Shown here: in pieces, positions 34,011-46,822 of the stretch | How positions within the stretch are numbered: position 1 is the first letter of the stretch | How the letters are laid out: the number at the start of each line of letters is the position of its first letter | Assembly: GCA_921293015.1 (NCBI GenBank) | Contig: OV121084.1 | Location: 50,255,864 to 50,319,863 of the forward strand | Source of the DNA: Phorcus lineatus | Lineage: Eukaryota; Mollusca; Gastropoda; Trochida; Trochidae | Direction: 5' to 3' | Length of the DNA: 64,000 bases | Notes under the pieces: generated by a model | What the model was told of the DNA's origin: nothing | The model's input: the letters and a program-made list of their open reading frames with translations, nothing else | Database searches by the model: none | Position numbers and translations under genes: made by a program

Positions 34011-35280
34011 TTGTTGAAGAGTACACTTATCGTGCTAATCTTACAACCGGTGATTACAAACAATTTTAGAGTGCAAAATTACTTTACTTATTTATTAAAT
34101 CCTGCTAGCAAACAGAAGTGTGGTTTTGATGAAACAGTGGAAAACTTTAAAAAAGATCATGACTGTATGAATTGTGAAGAATGCAATATTTCATTCATAC
34201 TTGTTATCTGAGAGTATATCAGAAGATGAGATATACGAAGCTATAGGATCATTCAAACTTAATAAATCCCAAGGTATTGACGGGTTGTCAGAAGAATTCC
34301 TTAGATATGCTCCCCAGTTTACTTAATACTTGCATTTATTATTCAACTCAATTCAATCCTTTTAATTAACTCTTGACCACGGTATATTCCCATAGTCGTG
34401 GAACGTACGGATGATACTTCCTTTATTGAAGATTATTTTATTCATTTTAGAGGCATATCATTGTTGGATTCATTTGGAAAGGGTTTCACGAGTATTATAG
34501 GAAAAAGATTTCGAGCCTGGTTGGAGCTACATGAGTTATTTGCAGACATGATTATTCTACAACTGTTAACGTATTCGTCCTTCAGTCTTTAGCACAAAAA
34601 ATATTTGAGAAACCAAGACACCGCTTTTATGCAGCCTATATAGATTTTGAAAAGGTATTTGATTCAGTCGAAAGAAACAAACTACTATCTCCTTTTGCAG
34701 AATGGTATTCATGGTAAAATGTTATTACAAATATGTATACTAATGTTTGTGCTTGTGTTAAACGAGGACAAAGAATCACTAAATACTTACGACATCCAGT
34801 GGAGTTCACCAGGGTTGTATGCTGAGTCCCTTCTTGTTCACCTTTTTCATCAATCAGCTGGTTATTGAATTGAAAACGCACTCATCAAGAGGGATATTTA
34901 TGGATGAAGGTATTGAAGCTATAAAACTGCTTGTTTGCTGATGATTTTTTCTTAATTTGAGTAGATGATTTCCATGAAAGGGAATATGTAGAAATAATTC
35001 GCTTTGCTCACCCGTTTAAATGCATATTTAGTATTGTGAAAGTAACAACATTGAATGTATATGTATCAAATATTGTAAGCTTACATAATAAATATAAATA
35101 TTACAAGATAAACATCGGTTCATTAAGTATCATGGAGATGATAATATCCACATGCTGATATATAGTTTCGACCATTGACCTTTTTCTGTATTGTGAAATG
35201 TAACAACATTGAATGTATATGTATCAAATATTGTACTCTGGGCCATGCGGCCTTCAATACAAAAATAAACTGAAGTATGA
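34011..35280 (+). pseudogene. Decayed LINE reverse transcriptase with 3' end
   Basis: Across several shifted frames the plus strand reads KQKCGFDETVENFKKDHDC, then ISEDEIYEAIGSFKLNKSQG, IDGLSEEF, KPRHRFYAAYIDFEKVFDSV (RT motif A; Asp retained) and SSGVHQGCMLSPFLFTFFIN (motif B). The catalytic motif C (FADD) is broken. A LINE-like 3' end, CTCTGGGCCATGCGGCCTTC then AATACAAAAATAAACTG, closes the element near 35,280. The clade was not assigned. Confidence 0.8.
35079..35188. repeat. Short repeat B, copy 2, inserted in the LINE tail
   Basis: Same unit as at 32,598-32,712. It is flanked by two near-identical direct copies of a segment of about 45 bp (TGTGAAAGTAACAACATTGA ... GTATCAAATATTGTA at 35,034 and 35,190), so the insertion duplicated LINE sequence on both sides. 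Confidence 0.8.
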
Positions 35281-35284
35281 AAAA

Positions 35285-35640
35285 ATGGTTTAATGAACAT
35301 ACAAAGTTGATAATTTGAGAGGTAGTTACTTTTCCTAGTTATAGATTAACATCAAATTTACATTTATTCATATCATCAGTTATCAAAAACATTTTCCCAC
35401 ATTTTACATCACATCTTTACCAATTTTGGAGTGTTGGGCTTATAGAATGTGGGTGTTTTGAAGTATAACCATAAGTGCCCCCTCAATCTTGACGACAAAG
35501 CGATGAACGATATTACTCCGCATTTCCCAGTGAGGTCACTTTTTAATTTCCTTGTCAACAAATTTGTCGACCTTATAAACATGTCAACTCGAATATTTTG
35601 AAGTTTTTTAATAGGGCGGGCACTAAAGTTTGTCATATGT
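35285..35640 (-). mobile_element. LINE 3' fragment, same family as 4.6-5.8 kb
   Basis: The DNA matches 4,650-4,740 and 5,265-5,330, including GTTGGGCTTATAGAATGTGG. The minus strand gives an open tail, STNLLTRKLKSDLTGK, ending TPTFYKPNTPKLVKM. Confidence 0.6.
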
Positions 35641-35649
35641 TATCTTAAT

Positions 35650-36700
35650 AAAGATGTATCAATACAGTTGTGAGTCAACATTTACAATGAAAGTAATATT
35701 TCGCCGATTTCTTACATGAATCTGTCAGTAATCCACGTGAAACATCGTCATATCCAATAGCCAAACACTGCGATTAGGCCTTTACGTCGATAAAACCTGT
35801 GCATAAACAATCTGGCATGAGTTATATTTGAACAATGGAAATCCATGTGTTTGTATGAAATGTAGCGTATTTCCTTAGCTGTTCACTTATCGGAGTTTCA
35901 TCTTTATACACGTTTTCAAGTGTAGTTAACTTTAAAACTACCAACACCGAAGTTAAAGACGTCGAGTCAATATACAACATGTAAGATGTTACCTTGAAAC
36001 ATAAAGAAAATAAATAAACTTGTACATAGAGCTAAACGTCAGATGTCATAGGATCTTGGTGCTGGCTAAACTTATTTACGAAGGGCAGTAGAACGGATTT
36101 TAAGATAAATAAAGTAAACTCACGAAAACGACAATAAATCTTAGCCTTTCCCAGATACTTTTTAATCAAAAGAAGCAGTTGTAAAACAAAGCCGCAATGG
36201 AAACCGTCTCATTGGCGGGATCGATTATGGAAAATCTCTCCCATACAGCTGCATAGCGAAAGTGTGTTCACTAAGTAGTGCATCTAAGTGCAAATATCAT
36301 GTTATTTGAATTCAGTTTGGACGTCGGTTTAAAATCTTCAGCTGAAATGACAAAGTTAGAGCAATCGTTCATGTGTAAAATAAACATTTTTTATACTTAA
36401 TTGTGGATCGTTTTGTAATGTATAATTCATGTTTTGTCGTGTTTTTTAACCTCAAACTAATGCATCTCGTACGGTCGCTCGTTTATGCTTCTCATAATGA
36501 AACCGTGTCGTCTTTAATACAAATTACACACACGACAAATTCATCATTGCTAAAATGTCTTCCTGCAGTGTACATTTCAAATGAATTGCTATTTACCCTG
36601 AACGTGTTACCAAGATATGGATCGTGTGTCTTTTATGTGATAAATCAAATTACGTAAATATGAATAGGAGGAAACTTCGAAGCTCCAGAAGGGACATGGT
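35650..36700. other. No recognisable gene
   Basis: AT-rich spacer; no motif in the frame at 36,403-36,657. Confidence 0.45.
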
Positions 36701-36712
36701 AAAAAAATATAT

Positions 36713-36805
36713 TATTACATACGTATGTAGTAAAATAACACGTACGTACGCTTTATTATTACGTACGTACGCAGTTAAATGCCACGTACGTACGTAATAT
36801 TATTT
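36713..36805. repeat. Cluster of ACGTACGTACG palindromes
   Basis: Four palindromic blocks of TACGTA/ACGTACGTACG type lie within 90 bp (TACATACGTATGTAG, CACGTACGTACG, TACGTACGTACG, CACGTACGTACGTAATA), spaced by about 15-25 bp of AT-rich sequence. Confidence 0.9.
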
Positions 36806-37754
36806 CCATCAAATCTAATTCAAATCCTTATTGTTCATATCATTAATTAAGTACGTTTCTAACATGCATATTAACTATGATTAAACACATTCCTCCACAT
36901 TATCTTCCTTTTGGTGTATCATAAAAAACGTGAGACAAAAGATGAATTCGAGATAAAACCAAAATTTGGTCAACAACAAATGAAAACATTCTTGTAGATA
37001 ATATCACGTTTGTTCTGAGAACAATTGACGCCCTAACAAGTAATTGTTTTGTAAAATCATAATGAAAATAGTTCATTAGTAACTATCGTTTTTTTCATTT
37101 TACAAATATATTGCAAAATGTAAATTTATGTTCAATAAGTAATATATTTTCCAAAAAATATAAACTGCTAAACGTAAGACCAAGCATAATCAACCAAAAG
37201 CTCTAAACCTTAAGCTGACCAGCAAACCCGCTTGAAGTCCCAGCTAAGTAAAGGGGAGCAACTCGTCTTGTGTCTAAGAATTTTAGTTAATTTTTCTGTA
37301 CCAACTTTTGACTGGAAAGCGCACCATGGTGCATCTTTTGAAATGAAATGTTTGTAGATTTTACTGTCCATCAATATATTTAGATTAGAAATCAATGCTG
37401 GCACGCACCATCAAATTACGTGCCTTGCATCGTTCAATGTGCTGAAGGGAAAATGCACTGTTTGGATGTTGAAATGCTTGTTTGCGAATAATGTATTAAT
37501 GATTTCTTGTAAAGGCTCAAAGCTCGTATTATGGAACGGTTTAATCCATACAATGTTTTTTCTGTTGTTTAGGTTTCCTTAAATACTTCGGTTAAATGTA
37601 GAGGGGTTTGTGATATGTGTAAGTATGATTTATTGATGCTGACGGGATGCTATACATGTTTTGCGGAAATTTGATCGGTAGAGGCAAGCTATGGAGTAAA
37701 ATACTGTTTACTTTTTTTCTAAATGGTTTTACATTTCCATTCCCTTTCTTTGTA

Positions 37755-37832
37755 TCTCGGCAAGTGTCGCAGGGGACTTCCAGTTTGATGTTAGTTGTTT
37801 GCATTTGGTTTGTTGTGGATGGAAAGAGAAAT
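37755..37832. repeat. Direct repeat C, left copy
   Basis: About 75 bp (CGGCAAGTGTCGCAGGGGAC, then TTCCAGTTTGATGTTAG, then TTGTTGTGGATGGAAAGAG) nearly identical to 39,373-39,448. The pair brackets the minisatellite. Confidence 0.9.
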
Positions 37833-38247
37833 GAAATTTCTATCGTTTGAGCTGGGCGAATTAGAGAGAAATTGATTTCTCTTTTGGAACAAACTAAATA
37901 TAAAGGGAGGTAATGCTTGTGTAGAGGGCGCTGTGAGGTGTATATAAATGTGATGTCAGAGCGCGGGAAGTCCATTCTCGGCTGCGACAACTAGCGGATC
38001 AAGTTGATGAAATGTCATATTTACGTTGGATCGTGTGTATGTGATATTTGAAATGAATTAATGTTGACAGCAGTAAAGCCATACACGCAACATTTGTGAA
38101 TTTTAAGTAGCGATTCCTTTGCCCTATGTGACTAATGTCTTTGTAGCTCTCAAATGTAACCATGGGGTGTGCAATAAGGATTAAGGTAAGCTGTGATTTT
38201 GAGTATTGGTTCATGAAATGATTGCTCATTTATGCTGGGATCTTGAA

Positions 38248-38720
38248 TTGATGGTAAATGGTGGAGTGATGGTAAATGGTGGATTGATGGTAAATGGTGG
38301 ATTGATGGTAAATGGTGGAGTGATGGTAAATGGTGGAGTGATAGTAAATGGTGGAGTGATGGTAAATGGTGGAGTGGTGGTACATGGTGCAGTGATGGTA
38401 CATGGTGCAGTGATGGTATATGGTTCAGTGATGGTACATGTGGAGTGATGGTACATGTGGAGTGATGGTACATGGTGGGGTGATGGTGTGTAAAGAAGTG
38501 ATGCTACATGGGGAAGTGATAGTATATGGTTGAAGGATGGTACATTGGGAAGTGATGGTGTATGAAGTAATGGTGTATTGGGAAGTGATGGTACATTGGG
38601 AAGTGATGATACATGGCGGAATTAATGTGTATTGTGGAGTGATGGTGTATTGTGGAGCGCTGGTGTATGATGGAATGATGATTTATGATGGAGTGATGGT
38701 GTAGAGTAAAAGCAGTGACG
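38248..38720. repeat. 18-bp minisatellite (GAGTGATGGTAAATGGTG)n
   Basis: About eleven clean 18-bp units from 38,248 to 38,445 decay into looser GTGATGGTRYATG variants up to about 38,720, and traces continue to about 39,060. All the long frames in either direction through it are repeat translations. Confidence 0.95.
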
Positions 38721-39372
38721 GTTGATAGAGTCATTCCCTCTGATTTGTCTTTTGTGAAGTGATTGTGTATGAAGTAATACTTCATTGGTCATGAGGTTGT
38801 AGTTCAAATGATTTTCATGGATTACTGATATGCAGTAATGGGAATGTAACATTTAGGTGAGTGGATGTTACAGTAGCGTCCAGTAAATGTCAATGGTGCT
38901 GGTCTAATATTTTCTGGTGAAAAGTGTGGTGGCTGATGGAGTGTTGGTTGATGAAATGAAGATGATCATTTATTGAGGATTCTTTTAATAGTTAAGGTTT
39001 ATGAAGTGAAAGTTAATGGTTCATGAAGTGATAGTGCGTTGTTCATGAAATGATGGTTCATGGTTCACTGCTGCTCCGCAGTGTTGGGTACCTACCTTGT
39101 AGGCGAGTAGATGTCACAGTGACATCAAGTGATGCTTGAAATGAAGCATGAGGCGCAATGTTCGACACTGCCGCAGTGTTGGAATGGATGTTAGAGTAAT
39201 ATCTAGTGATGCTGAATATTGCTAGTTGACTGATATGAGGGATAAATGGATTCCGAGTGCTGCCAAAATGATCGTCCCGCAATATCTCCGAGTAACGTGT
39301 TTAATGGCAATGACAGTGAGGCGAGGATAACACCATTGGTGTGATTTGCTATGAGCAAGATTGTAATAAACG

Positions 39373-39448
39373 CCTCGGCAAGTGTCGCAGGGGACTTCCA
39401 GTTTGATGTTAGTTTGTATTTGGTTTGTTGTGGATGGAAAGAGAAATA
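39373..39448. repeat. Direct repeat C, right copy
   Basis: Same orientation and about 95% identical to 37,755-37,832, with a three-base deletion (GTTAGTTTGTATTTGG against GTTAGTTGTTTGCATTTGG). Confidence 0.9.
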
Positions 39449-40156
39449 GAGCGTGGCTCAGTTTAACCTTTTGTTAGTTACCTCCCGTTGTACGGTTATT
39501 GCATTTCAATACGTAAAGAATGTTCATGAGACAGACATTGGACATACACAAAGGCATCTTATTTTCGTCAGCAAACAGTATACAGCAAGAGTCTTTAGTG
39601 AAAGTCATACAAACTCAAGCTAGTAACTAGCCTTCTAAGCGGTCATTTGAAAGAATTGATGTATCGACAATTCTTGAATTGCCGGCTACATTAACAAAAT
39701 TTCGCCTAATATGAATTGTGTCTAATCAGCTATGTAATCACTTGTTCATTTCTCTTTCTTTAAAATACTTCTTACCTAAAAGAATATTTGAAAAAAGTCG
39801 TTTTATAACAATAACAATATATATTGAAAAACTCACTTTGTGAAATGTCCAATAGGAAAATTACATATACCGTAGAACCTTGAATGACTATCAAGCGCTT
39901 ATTATTCTTTTCGAAGCCTTAATATGTGTTTCTATTTTGAAATTAATGAAGAAAACCATCACCATCGCGAATCTTATATTGAAACACTTAAATAGACTCT
40001 CTTACCGCTTTCATGTATATTATAAAAAGCCAGATAACTTAGAAAAAGGTGATATTAAAAATTTTGTTCACAATGCTCAAGCAAACCCGGCAAGGCAAGG
40101 CCGGCGTTTATTAACGGCAGGCGATTATTCAAGGATTTACGGTATGTCGTAAATGA

Positions 40157-40422
40157 AGAGTGATTGAGTGAGTGTTTAATGCCGCTTTCAAGATTATTTC
40201 ACTTATATCGCGGCTACTTGTATATAGCCTGTAACATCATTGTCTATGCATTGCGGTGAAACCTGCGAGCATCGGCTAGAACTAGCGAACCATGGGTGGT
40301 ACTGCGCTGAAATTCAGTATAGCATTGCACCCAAACCTGACTGCGTGTAGAGTCCCTGGCGGGATTCGAACCACGGACCTCTTAGTCCGAAGCCGAACGC
40401 GCTAGCCACTGCGCTACAAATT
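40157..40422 (-). mobile_element. tRNA-derived SINE of molluscan type
   Basis: On the minus strand the head has a pol III A box (TAGCGCAGTGG) and a perfect B box (GGTTCGAATCC, at about 40,362-40,372) spaced as in a tRNA. The body ends GCGATATAAGTGAAATAATC, then TTGAAAGCGGCATTAAACAC, then TCACTCAATCACTC. That tail is typical of molluscan SINEs. The anticodon stem pairs poorly, so it is not a functional tRNA gene. Confidence 0.8.
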
Positions 40423-41402
40423 AAAAATTTGTATAGATAAGTATATTTTGATTTGTTCGAAAATGACCCATTTAATGTAACTTCACGTTGTGAAATCAAA
40501 AAAGAAAAATATTTTTCGCCTAGGGATAACAAATGTTTTCACAGTAATGAGACAAACTGTCATATCCAAGGAAGGAAACTCATCATTTAAATTAAAATAA
40601 ATATTTTTATTTAGAAGTATGTCTTTAAGGATAATAATTTAAAAAAACGGGTTTATCTTTTAACAACATCATTTAGAGAGATATAATACAGTCAAATATT
40701 TGATGATACAACAAATATTGTAAATTCATTTGTTTACATCACACTAAGTGAAAATGTTATTTTAACTATGAGTTTACTTATAGTGTAATGATTGTTGCTG
40801 AAAAATCAGCTAATTTAAGAGCACATGTAGTCACATAAGCTTCGCATTCTTGCAGAAAAATACTTATCATTCTTTTCAGTTGACTCGTAAATTATGATTT
40901 GACTAAAGCAAGTATTCTAAACGTTATTAAAAGTCGAATATTTGACATTTGTTTCTACAAAAAAAAAGTTAAGTGTCAGACTGGACACTTTGCAAATAGT
41001 TTAAGAGAACCTAGTTCATCTTAAGTCTATATTCGCTAACGTTCTCCCACACATACTAGTGGGTATTCCAGGTATAGAGAGAACTCTCATGACAACTGAA
41101 TCTGAATGGAACTAACAGCTTCACAATCAGCTTAAAACCTTAAAATAAATATGAAAACATTTTTCGTCTTAGATCTTTAACCAAATTATTATAACTGACA
41201 AATATGGTAATATTGTCTTGGTAATTGTAAATGCCGTATGTATAGATACAAAATTAAAAATAATAAAACGATTTAATATCCACATAATTAGAAATGGTTA
41301 TCAATTTTTATCCAATGTGAATGTCTAGATATACAATTGAAGGATACTATTAAACCTAAGTATTCTCTTTGTAAAACTAGTTTATTCATAAATGAATTAA
41401 TT

Positions 41403-41590
41403 TCACGGTGTAACGAAATCTAAACTAAACTAGGCCGGCAGAAAGATAAAAGAATATGATAATCAAGCCAACAAAAGTTAAAGACGTTGTTAGTGAACAA
41501 AATGGTTTGATTGCAGATTTAAAAAAGACGATGAAAGCTGGGTACGGAAGCTGATATAGCTATGAGAGTCAACTACCCGGGTAAAAATAT
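41403..41590. repeat. Dispersed repeat family A, truncated copy
   Basis: Begins TCACGGTGTAACGAAATCTA and follows family A (GGCAGAAAGATAAAAGAATA, TAATCAAGCCAA) for under 200 bp before diverging. Confidence 0.6.
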
Positions 41591-41611
41591 AACAATCACT
41601 CTAGCGTGTTA

Positions 41612-43080
41612 TTTCAATACGACTTGTCCAGATTCTTTCGCCAAATGAAGTCTTCGTAAACAGGTTGATTCCTTTATTATCTAATAACTTGGGTTGGAAA
41701 GAATTGAATACAGATGATTCGATTTAAGAAGGATCAAGCTATATAAAAATGTATTTCTTCTCAGTGAGTTCCCTTTCTATAACCATTGATTCATTTTAAT
41801 TCTTATCAATTTAAGTTTGTCCTTTTAATTTCTTACGACCATTTGAGCCAGGTTGTGTGTGAATGTTATTTTAGGATAGTGGAATTTAGTTGATTTCAGT
41901 ATGGTTTATATTTGTTACAAAGAATTTCCGTAGTAGTATTTAACGTTTCTTTCAATATGACAGTATTCTTGCTTGTATTAATCATAAGACCGGAAAACGA
42001 GGCGTTTAATGTAAGGCTTTTAGGATGTTTAACAAGCATTTTTGGTTCTGTCAATGAGATGTATGAACGGCAAAATGTGATAAGAGGTACATGTATTCAA
42101 TGTTTCCAAATTTATTTCCCTTAAAATTCTCACTGTTTCGTAACATTGTACTTCATAATTTAACACTATTTACAATTATGAAAATGTAAGGAGGTAATGG
42201 GTAACCCTTCCTGCATCCTCTTGTGAGTTTAAAGAAATCAAAAGAGAAGTCATTTACAGTTACCCGGGATTCTATAGTATATTCCAATACATCTTCGGAG
42301 AGATAGACCAAAGTCGAAGGTATAAGTAGTGAACCGAGTATCTCCGTACATTCGGCATAATCAATGATGTCATAAATTATGCGCATACATTCACCAGATA
42401 TCTTTCTGAAATACAGTTTCTGTATGTGCATTAATATTTGTTTGTAGTACAGCTTTTAATCTTTGTGCAGTTGTTGCAGGTGCTATTTTATATGCAACGT
42501 TTGATAAGGATATTAGTCTCAAGTTTCTTAGATACTCTTTAGATTTGCCTTTTATAGGGTATGCATGCAATCGAAGCTTGCTTGTGATTAACTGAAAGTT
42601 CACCTTTTTGGAACGTAGAGTAGTGAGAGCATAATAAGCTTTCTTTTAGGTCATTCCCCCAAAAAATTAACAATTTGGCAGTGAACCCTAACGATCCGTG
42701 GCTGTTGTTGTTATTTCTTTTTATTAGTAGCAACGACGTCATCATATGAAGTTTTCCAATCGTTATTGTTCATTTCGTCTTCACTAAGTTTTCTAACAGT
42801 AAAGTTTTTGAATAGTTCCTTTAGATCATTATAACTACATGTTTGTTTTTCTGCAGAGATTTAAGGTACTATGATTTTACTTAAATTAACATTTTGTATG
42901 TGTTTGTTAATTTCTCTCCGATTTTTTATTTGTTTTGTTAATAATACTTCGATTTTGAAAGGGAAAATTAAAAAAACGTTTTCCTTCCATCCAACTTTTG
43001 CGGTCCTCATGGTCTCTCCAGTTTTGATTTCATTTATCTTTTCTAGTTTCTTGTTGATAACCGACTACTGGCCGATGAAA
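41612..43080 (-). pseudogene. Decayed L1/Tx1-like LINE, reverse transcriptase region
   Basis: Reading the minus strand from 42.75 kb downward: GSLGFTAKLLIFWGNDLKES, FQKGELSVNHKQASIACIP, KEYLRNLRLISLSNVAYKI, TIESRVTVNDFSFDFF, then GCRKGYPLPPYIF (motif B, Gln-Gly-Asp changed to Lys-Gly-Tyr). These are the consecutive RT blocks of an L1/Tx1-like ORF2 with frameshifts between them. The tail (41,612-41,790) matches 5,340-5,540. Confidence 0.8.
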
Positions 43081-43623
43081 CATTTTTAAGACAAAATCAA
43101 ACAAGTAATACAGAGCAAGAAAATACTAATTGAAAGCGGCTCTAGCGCGTTCAGAAAAACCAATTCACAGTAGTGATACCGGCTCTTATTTGAAACAACC
43201 CTTCACAGGATCAGAAGAGTACGTTAGAATACTCATCAGAGGATAAAAGGAAACGAGAAAAAAACGAGAAAGATTTAACGGAACAAATATCATATATACA
43301 TGTATGATAAGATAAGTTGTTCAGGTTCTTCTAACTCATCAAGACCTGGACGAAACATCTCGGATTTGTGTTTGTGACATGACTTTGATTTTGTGTGTGC
43401 AGTTGATTGCGTAGGATTTATATGAATATTTGTTCAAATGGTTATCGAAAGTTTGTTTGAAGTCAAAATATTATTGTCACCTGTTGAGACCGCCAAGCAT
43501 TGGTTAAACTCTCACACACATACAACCTTATTCCTTTTTCGACCTTCATCTCCTCAATTTCTACCATCATCTCACCTGATTAAGTCTATGCACGGAAACC
43601 TGCTAAATCAGCCTATAAGAATC

Positions 43624-46600
43624 CGCTCCTTCCTAATACCCTGATATATTTCGGGCAACATGCCTCGTGCGGCTTGATCGGCTTGATATAAGACCCTTTT
43701 TCGCGCGCTCATTTACATACGACCTTGATCTCATTAACATAACAGCTGATCGTGGTGGAGGCAAAACATGGCGGCGAGCGGACTGGCGGCTGACTAACAT
43801 TTTATACTAATCCTCTGTCTTATCAACTACTGATACAAGTAAACAACGGGGGAGTAGCATCCCTCATATTTTTAAAATCAGAAACACTTTAAACTGAGGA
43901 TTGTCAACCAAAAGTTCAACTTGCGTGAAGGGTTCATGTCTTCAAAACGACGTAAACATTGAGACTCCCATGTTTGTTACTGAGATCCCAGTTGATAGCA
44001 ACTAGCGAAGTGATGTGGCGACCATTCCTGATATATTAAACGTATGTAACTATATATACCAGACAATCGTTAAATAATATTCTTCAAAGTTTTATTTCAA
44101 TTTCTAAGCGTTATGTTTTGCCGTTCTCCCACGTTTATTTCATTATATTGACAGGTAAGATAAATGTAACCTAGCTTTACCTACATATACCTCTATATCT
44201 TACCAAAATAGTTGGCCATGGTGATAGGATTTCATCACTTTCTCTTAGAGTAGTAATTTATCTTAGTAACATTGATAATTGGGGAGTCTCAATGTGAACA
44301 TCTAAATACAGGGCCCTTTATCAATCAACACAAATTGAAGAAACTAATTTTTTAAAATCATAACATATGGAATGGCATGCCATATTTTATAGAAAAATTG
44401 TGTATAATATTTTTTAATTATAGAATTAATATTAATTGTGAATGGGATGTCTCTCTTTGTATCCCTAAAATATAAGAAAAGTAATTGATGACTTTGTTTT
44501 TCAATATTATCCCATGCTAGTAGTTTTAATGTGATTTCAAAATATATGAATGGTTTGACCATTTGAATTTTTTTCTCAAAAGAATATATCAATGAATACA
44601 CTCCTTATTAATTGGGGAGGGTAAAGAAAGAAGCAAATACATTTAAGAAAATTAATGGCCTATCTAAATAAAATGAAAAATTAAACATCAATAAAATTAC
44701 TAATCCTAAGTTGATACTGAGTAGGGATCATTCTGGATAGATATTAGGGATATCACAACAATTATTCATCTTTCAAATATTGCCATGGGAAGCAAATAAT
44801 ATAATCAATATACATATATTTTAATTATCTGCATATGCTGGCATCCAATTAATTTTCCCTTTCTGAAAACCTCAGTGTGTCAGGCAAAGATTGGATTGTC
44901 AATCATAAATAGTTTTCCCAAGGTATTTCATTTTCATCATTAAATTGAATGTATAGACTTCAAATACAATAACATCCTAAATATGAAATAAACTAGATGG
45001 GATAAGTTGGGCTTATTGGAATTTTTATTTTCAATATTGTTTTAATTTATCAGTAAATAAATCATAGTTCATAATTGAAAAAGTTACAGATATCCTTAAC
45101 TTTTGTCTTGTTTATGAATCTAAATGTTGCTAATAAAAGTAAATGATGTATTAAGTGAAATAATAACTGTTCATCTATTATTTCTCAAATAATGTTTTAG
45201 ATGAATTTGTGAATATCAATAACAATAGGTAAAGCTGTAGCCCTTTTATAGTAAAAGAGAATTGAAAATGTTCAAATTTCAACTAATATCTCTGGTTACA
45301 TATTTTGTGTACAAGTAAAATATATTTGAAACTTTCAAACTTGTATTTAGCATAATAACCATCTTACTTTTTATCAAACAATATATGCAAGAACAAATGC
45401 AAATATATAAAGTGACTGTCTACTAGCAGTGATAAATATTTTTTCAATATTGAAACATGCATTTAACTTGAGATAGGATAAGGGGGAGGGGACTATCAAC
45501 ATTCTTGTCTCCTGTCCAGACTTTTGATTAATTTCTGGTGAAATACTCGAAATATATTCAAATTTTGTTAATTAAATGGTAAATGGTTGTATGTCAATGT
45601 CTCTTTCGGTGAAAAAAGAAAAACTCCATTGCTAAAAATTCTAGAAAAAAAATCACATTGCTTGTTTGTGTTAGTCATTGTGAAATTTCATCATTTCAAA
45701 ATAATATCTATATATAAATTTGCATATTTTTTGTTGCCTCTGAAATTAGAAAATGACATCTATAGGATAAAGGCAATTAGATAAATGTCTTACATTACTT
45801 TTATTAATTGACTCTCCATTAAAACAAAGATAGTTAATTTATCAAAGTAAATTGCTTCTATCTTTTTACTATAAAATTAATCTACAAATCGAAAAGATAC
45901 AAGATATAGAGTCTTTATTGATGTACGGGAGGGGTTTATCACTATCTGTGTTTCACATTCTTTGAAATATTAATTAGTAAAATATCCTGTGGATATAACA
46001 TAATAAACCCGTGTCAGCAAATCATACGCCTAGCTATCACTAGATTGGGTCTGGATTTATGAGACAAATTTGTTCCCTTATTTAGGGGACCGGTGTACTA
46101 TTTTAGAGTCTTATTTAATCATATTTATGTCAGATGTGTGATTGTATCAAAATACGAATTAAATATTGTTTTACAAGACCTATTTTGTGTTTGCTGATAC
46201 ATCGATATTTCAATGTTTGTAAACAAACTACAAAGGCGTCGTCACTTGACAATCTACATCCCATCTAAAAATAATTTAAAGATAGGTTTGGTGAAATATA
46301 CATTTAAATACGAAATATTTACGACCATTTCTCGCTAATAATGCTATGTTTATGGTGGAATTACTTCAAAACACTTGAAAACTACGCGCTGTAAATGTTG
46401 TGGCGAGTGGAGGCACGCTACGGAGCTTCCGGTTTTTCTGCCTCCTCTAAATATTCATGAGCTAGCCGTCGCGTGATTTTTCCCGGGAAAAAGGGTCTAT
46501 TCGTGGCTTAGTTTACCTGATATTATTTCAGCCAATGGAATGTCGTTATGCAAGGAGCTTGAAGCTACAATCTTGAACTCAATGGATGTTCCAGCCGCTA

Positions 46601-46721
46601 TTGTGCGGCAATAGCGGCAATAGCGGCTGTTACAATAGCGGCTGTTGCGGGATGCGATGCTGGTAAGATAACTAGCGATACGAGAAATTTGACACGAAAG
46701 AGATCAGGGTATTAGGAAGAG
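43624..46721. other. 3.1-kb interval bounded by a 21-22-bp inverted repeat
   Basis: CGCTCCTTCCTAATACCC then TGAT at 43,624-43,645 is mirrored at 46,701-46,721 with a single-base gap. A second inverted pair lies just inside, AGACCCTTTTTC at about 43,691 and GAAAAAGGGTCT at about 46,487. The interior is very AT-rich and has no gene. No target-site duplication was found, so an element is possible but unproven. Confidence 0.35.
46590..46650. repeat. Short GC-rich repeat of CAATAGCGG
   Basis: CAATAGCGG occurs three times in 45 bp, with CGCTATTG just upstream giving an inverted match. Confidence 0.8.
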
Positions 46722-46822
46722 CGAGAGTCGATTGAAATGAGAATCCATAAATGCATTTCCCTTTTCATCTCTATTGTGTCTTATAGTTAATTTTGTTTGC
46801 CTGCAAGGTAGATAATGCAGTA

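Noticed and set aside
37938..37975. TATA-like TATATAAATG with a downstream initiator-like TCCATTCTC
   Set aside because: No gene follows within a plausible distance on that strand; AT-rich DNA gives such matches by chance.
38206..38785. Several Pro/Thr/His-rich or Gly/Val-rich repeat ORFs on both strands
   Set aside because: All are translations of the 18-bp minisatellite; no non-repeat domain is attached.
40314..40440. Functional tRNA gene on the minus strand
   Set aside because: A and B boxes are good, but the anticodon stem does not pair well and the sequence continues into a SINE body with a molluscan tail.
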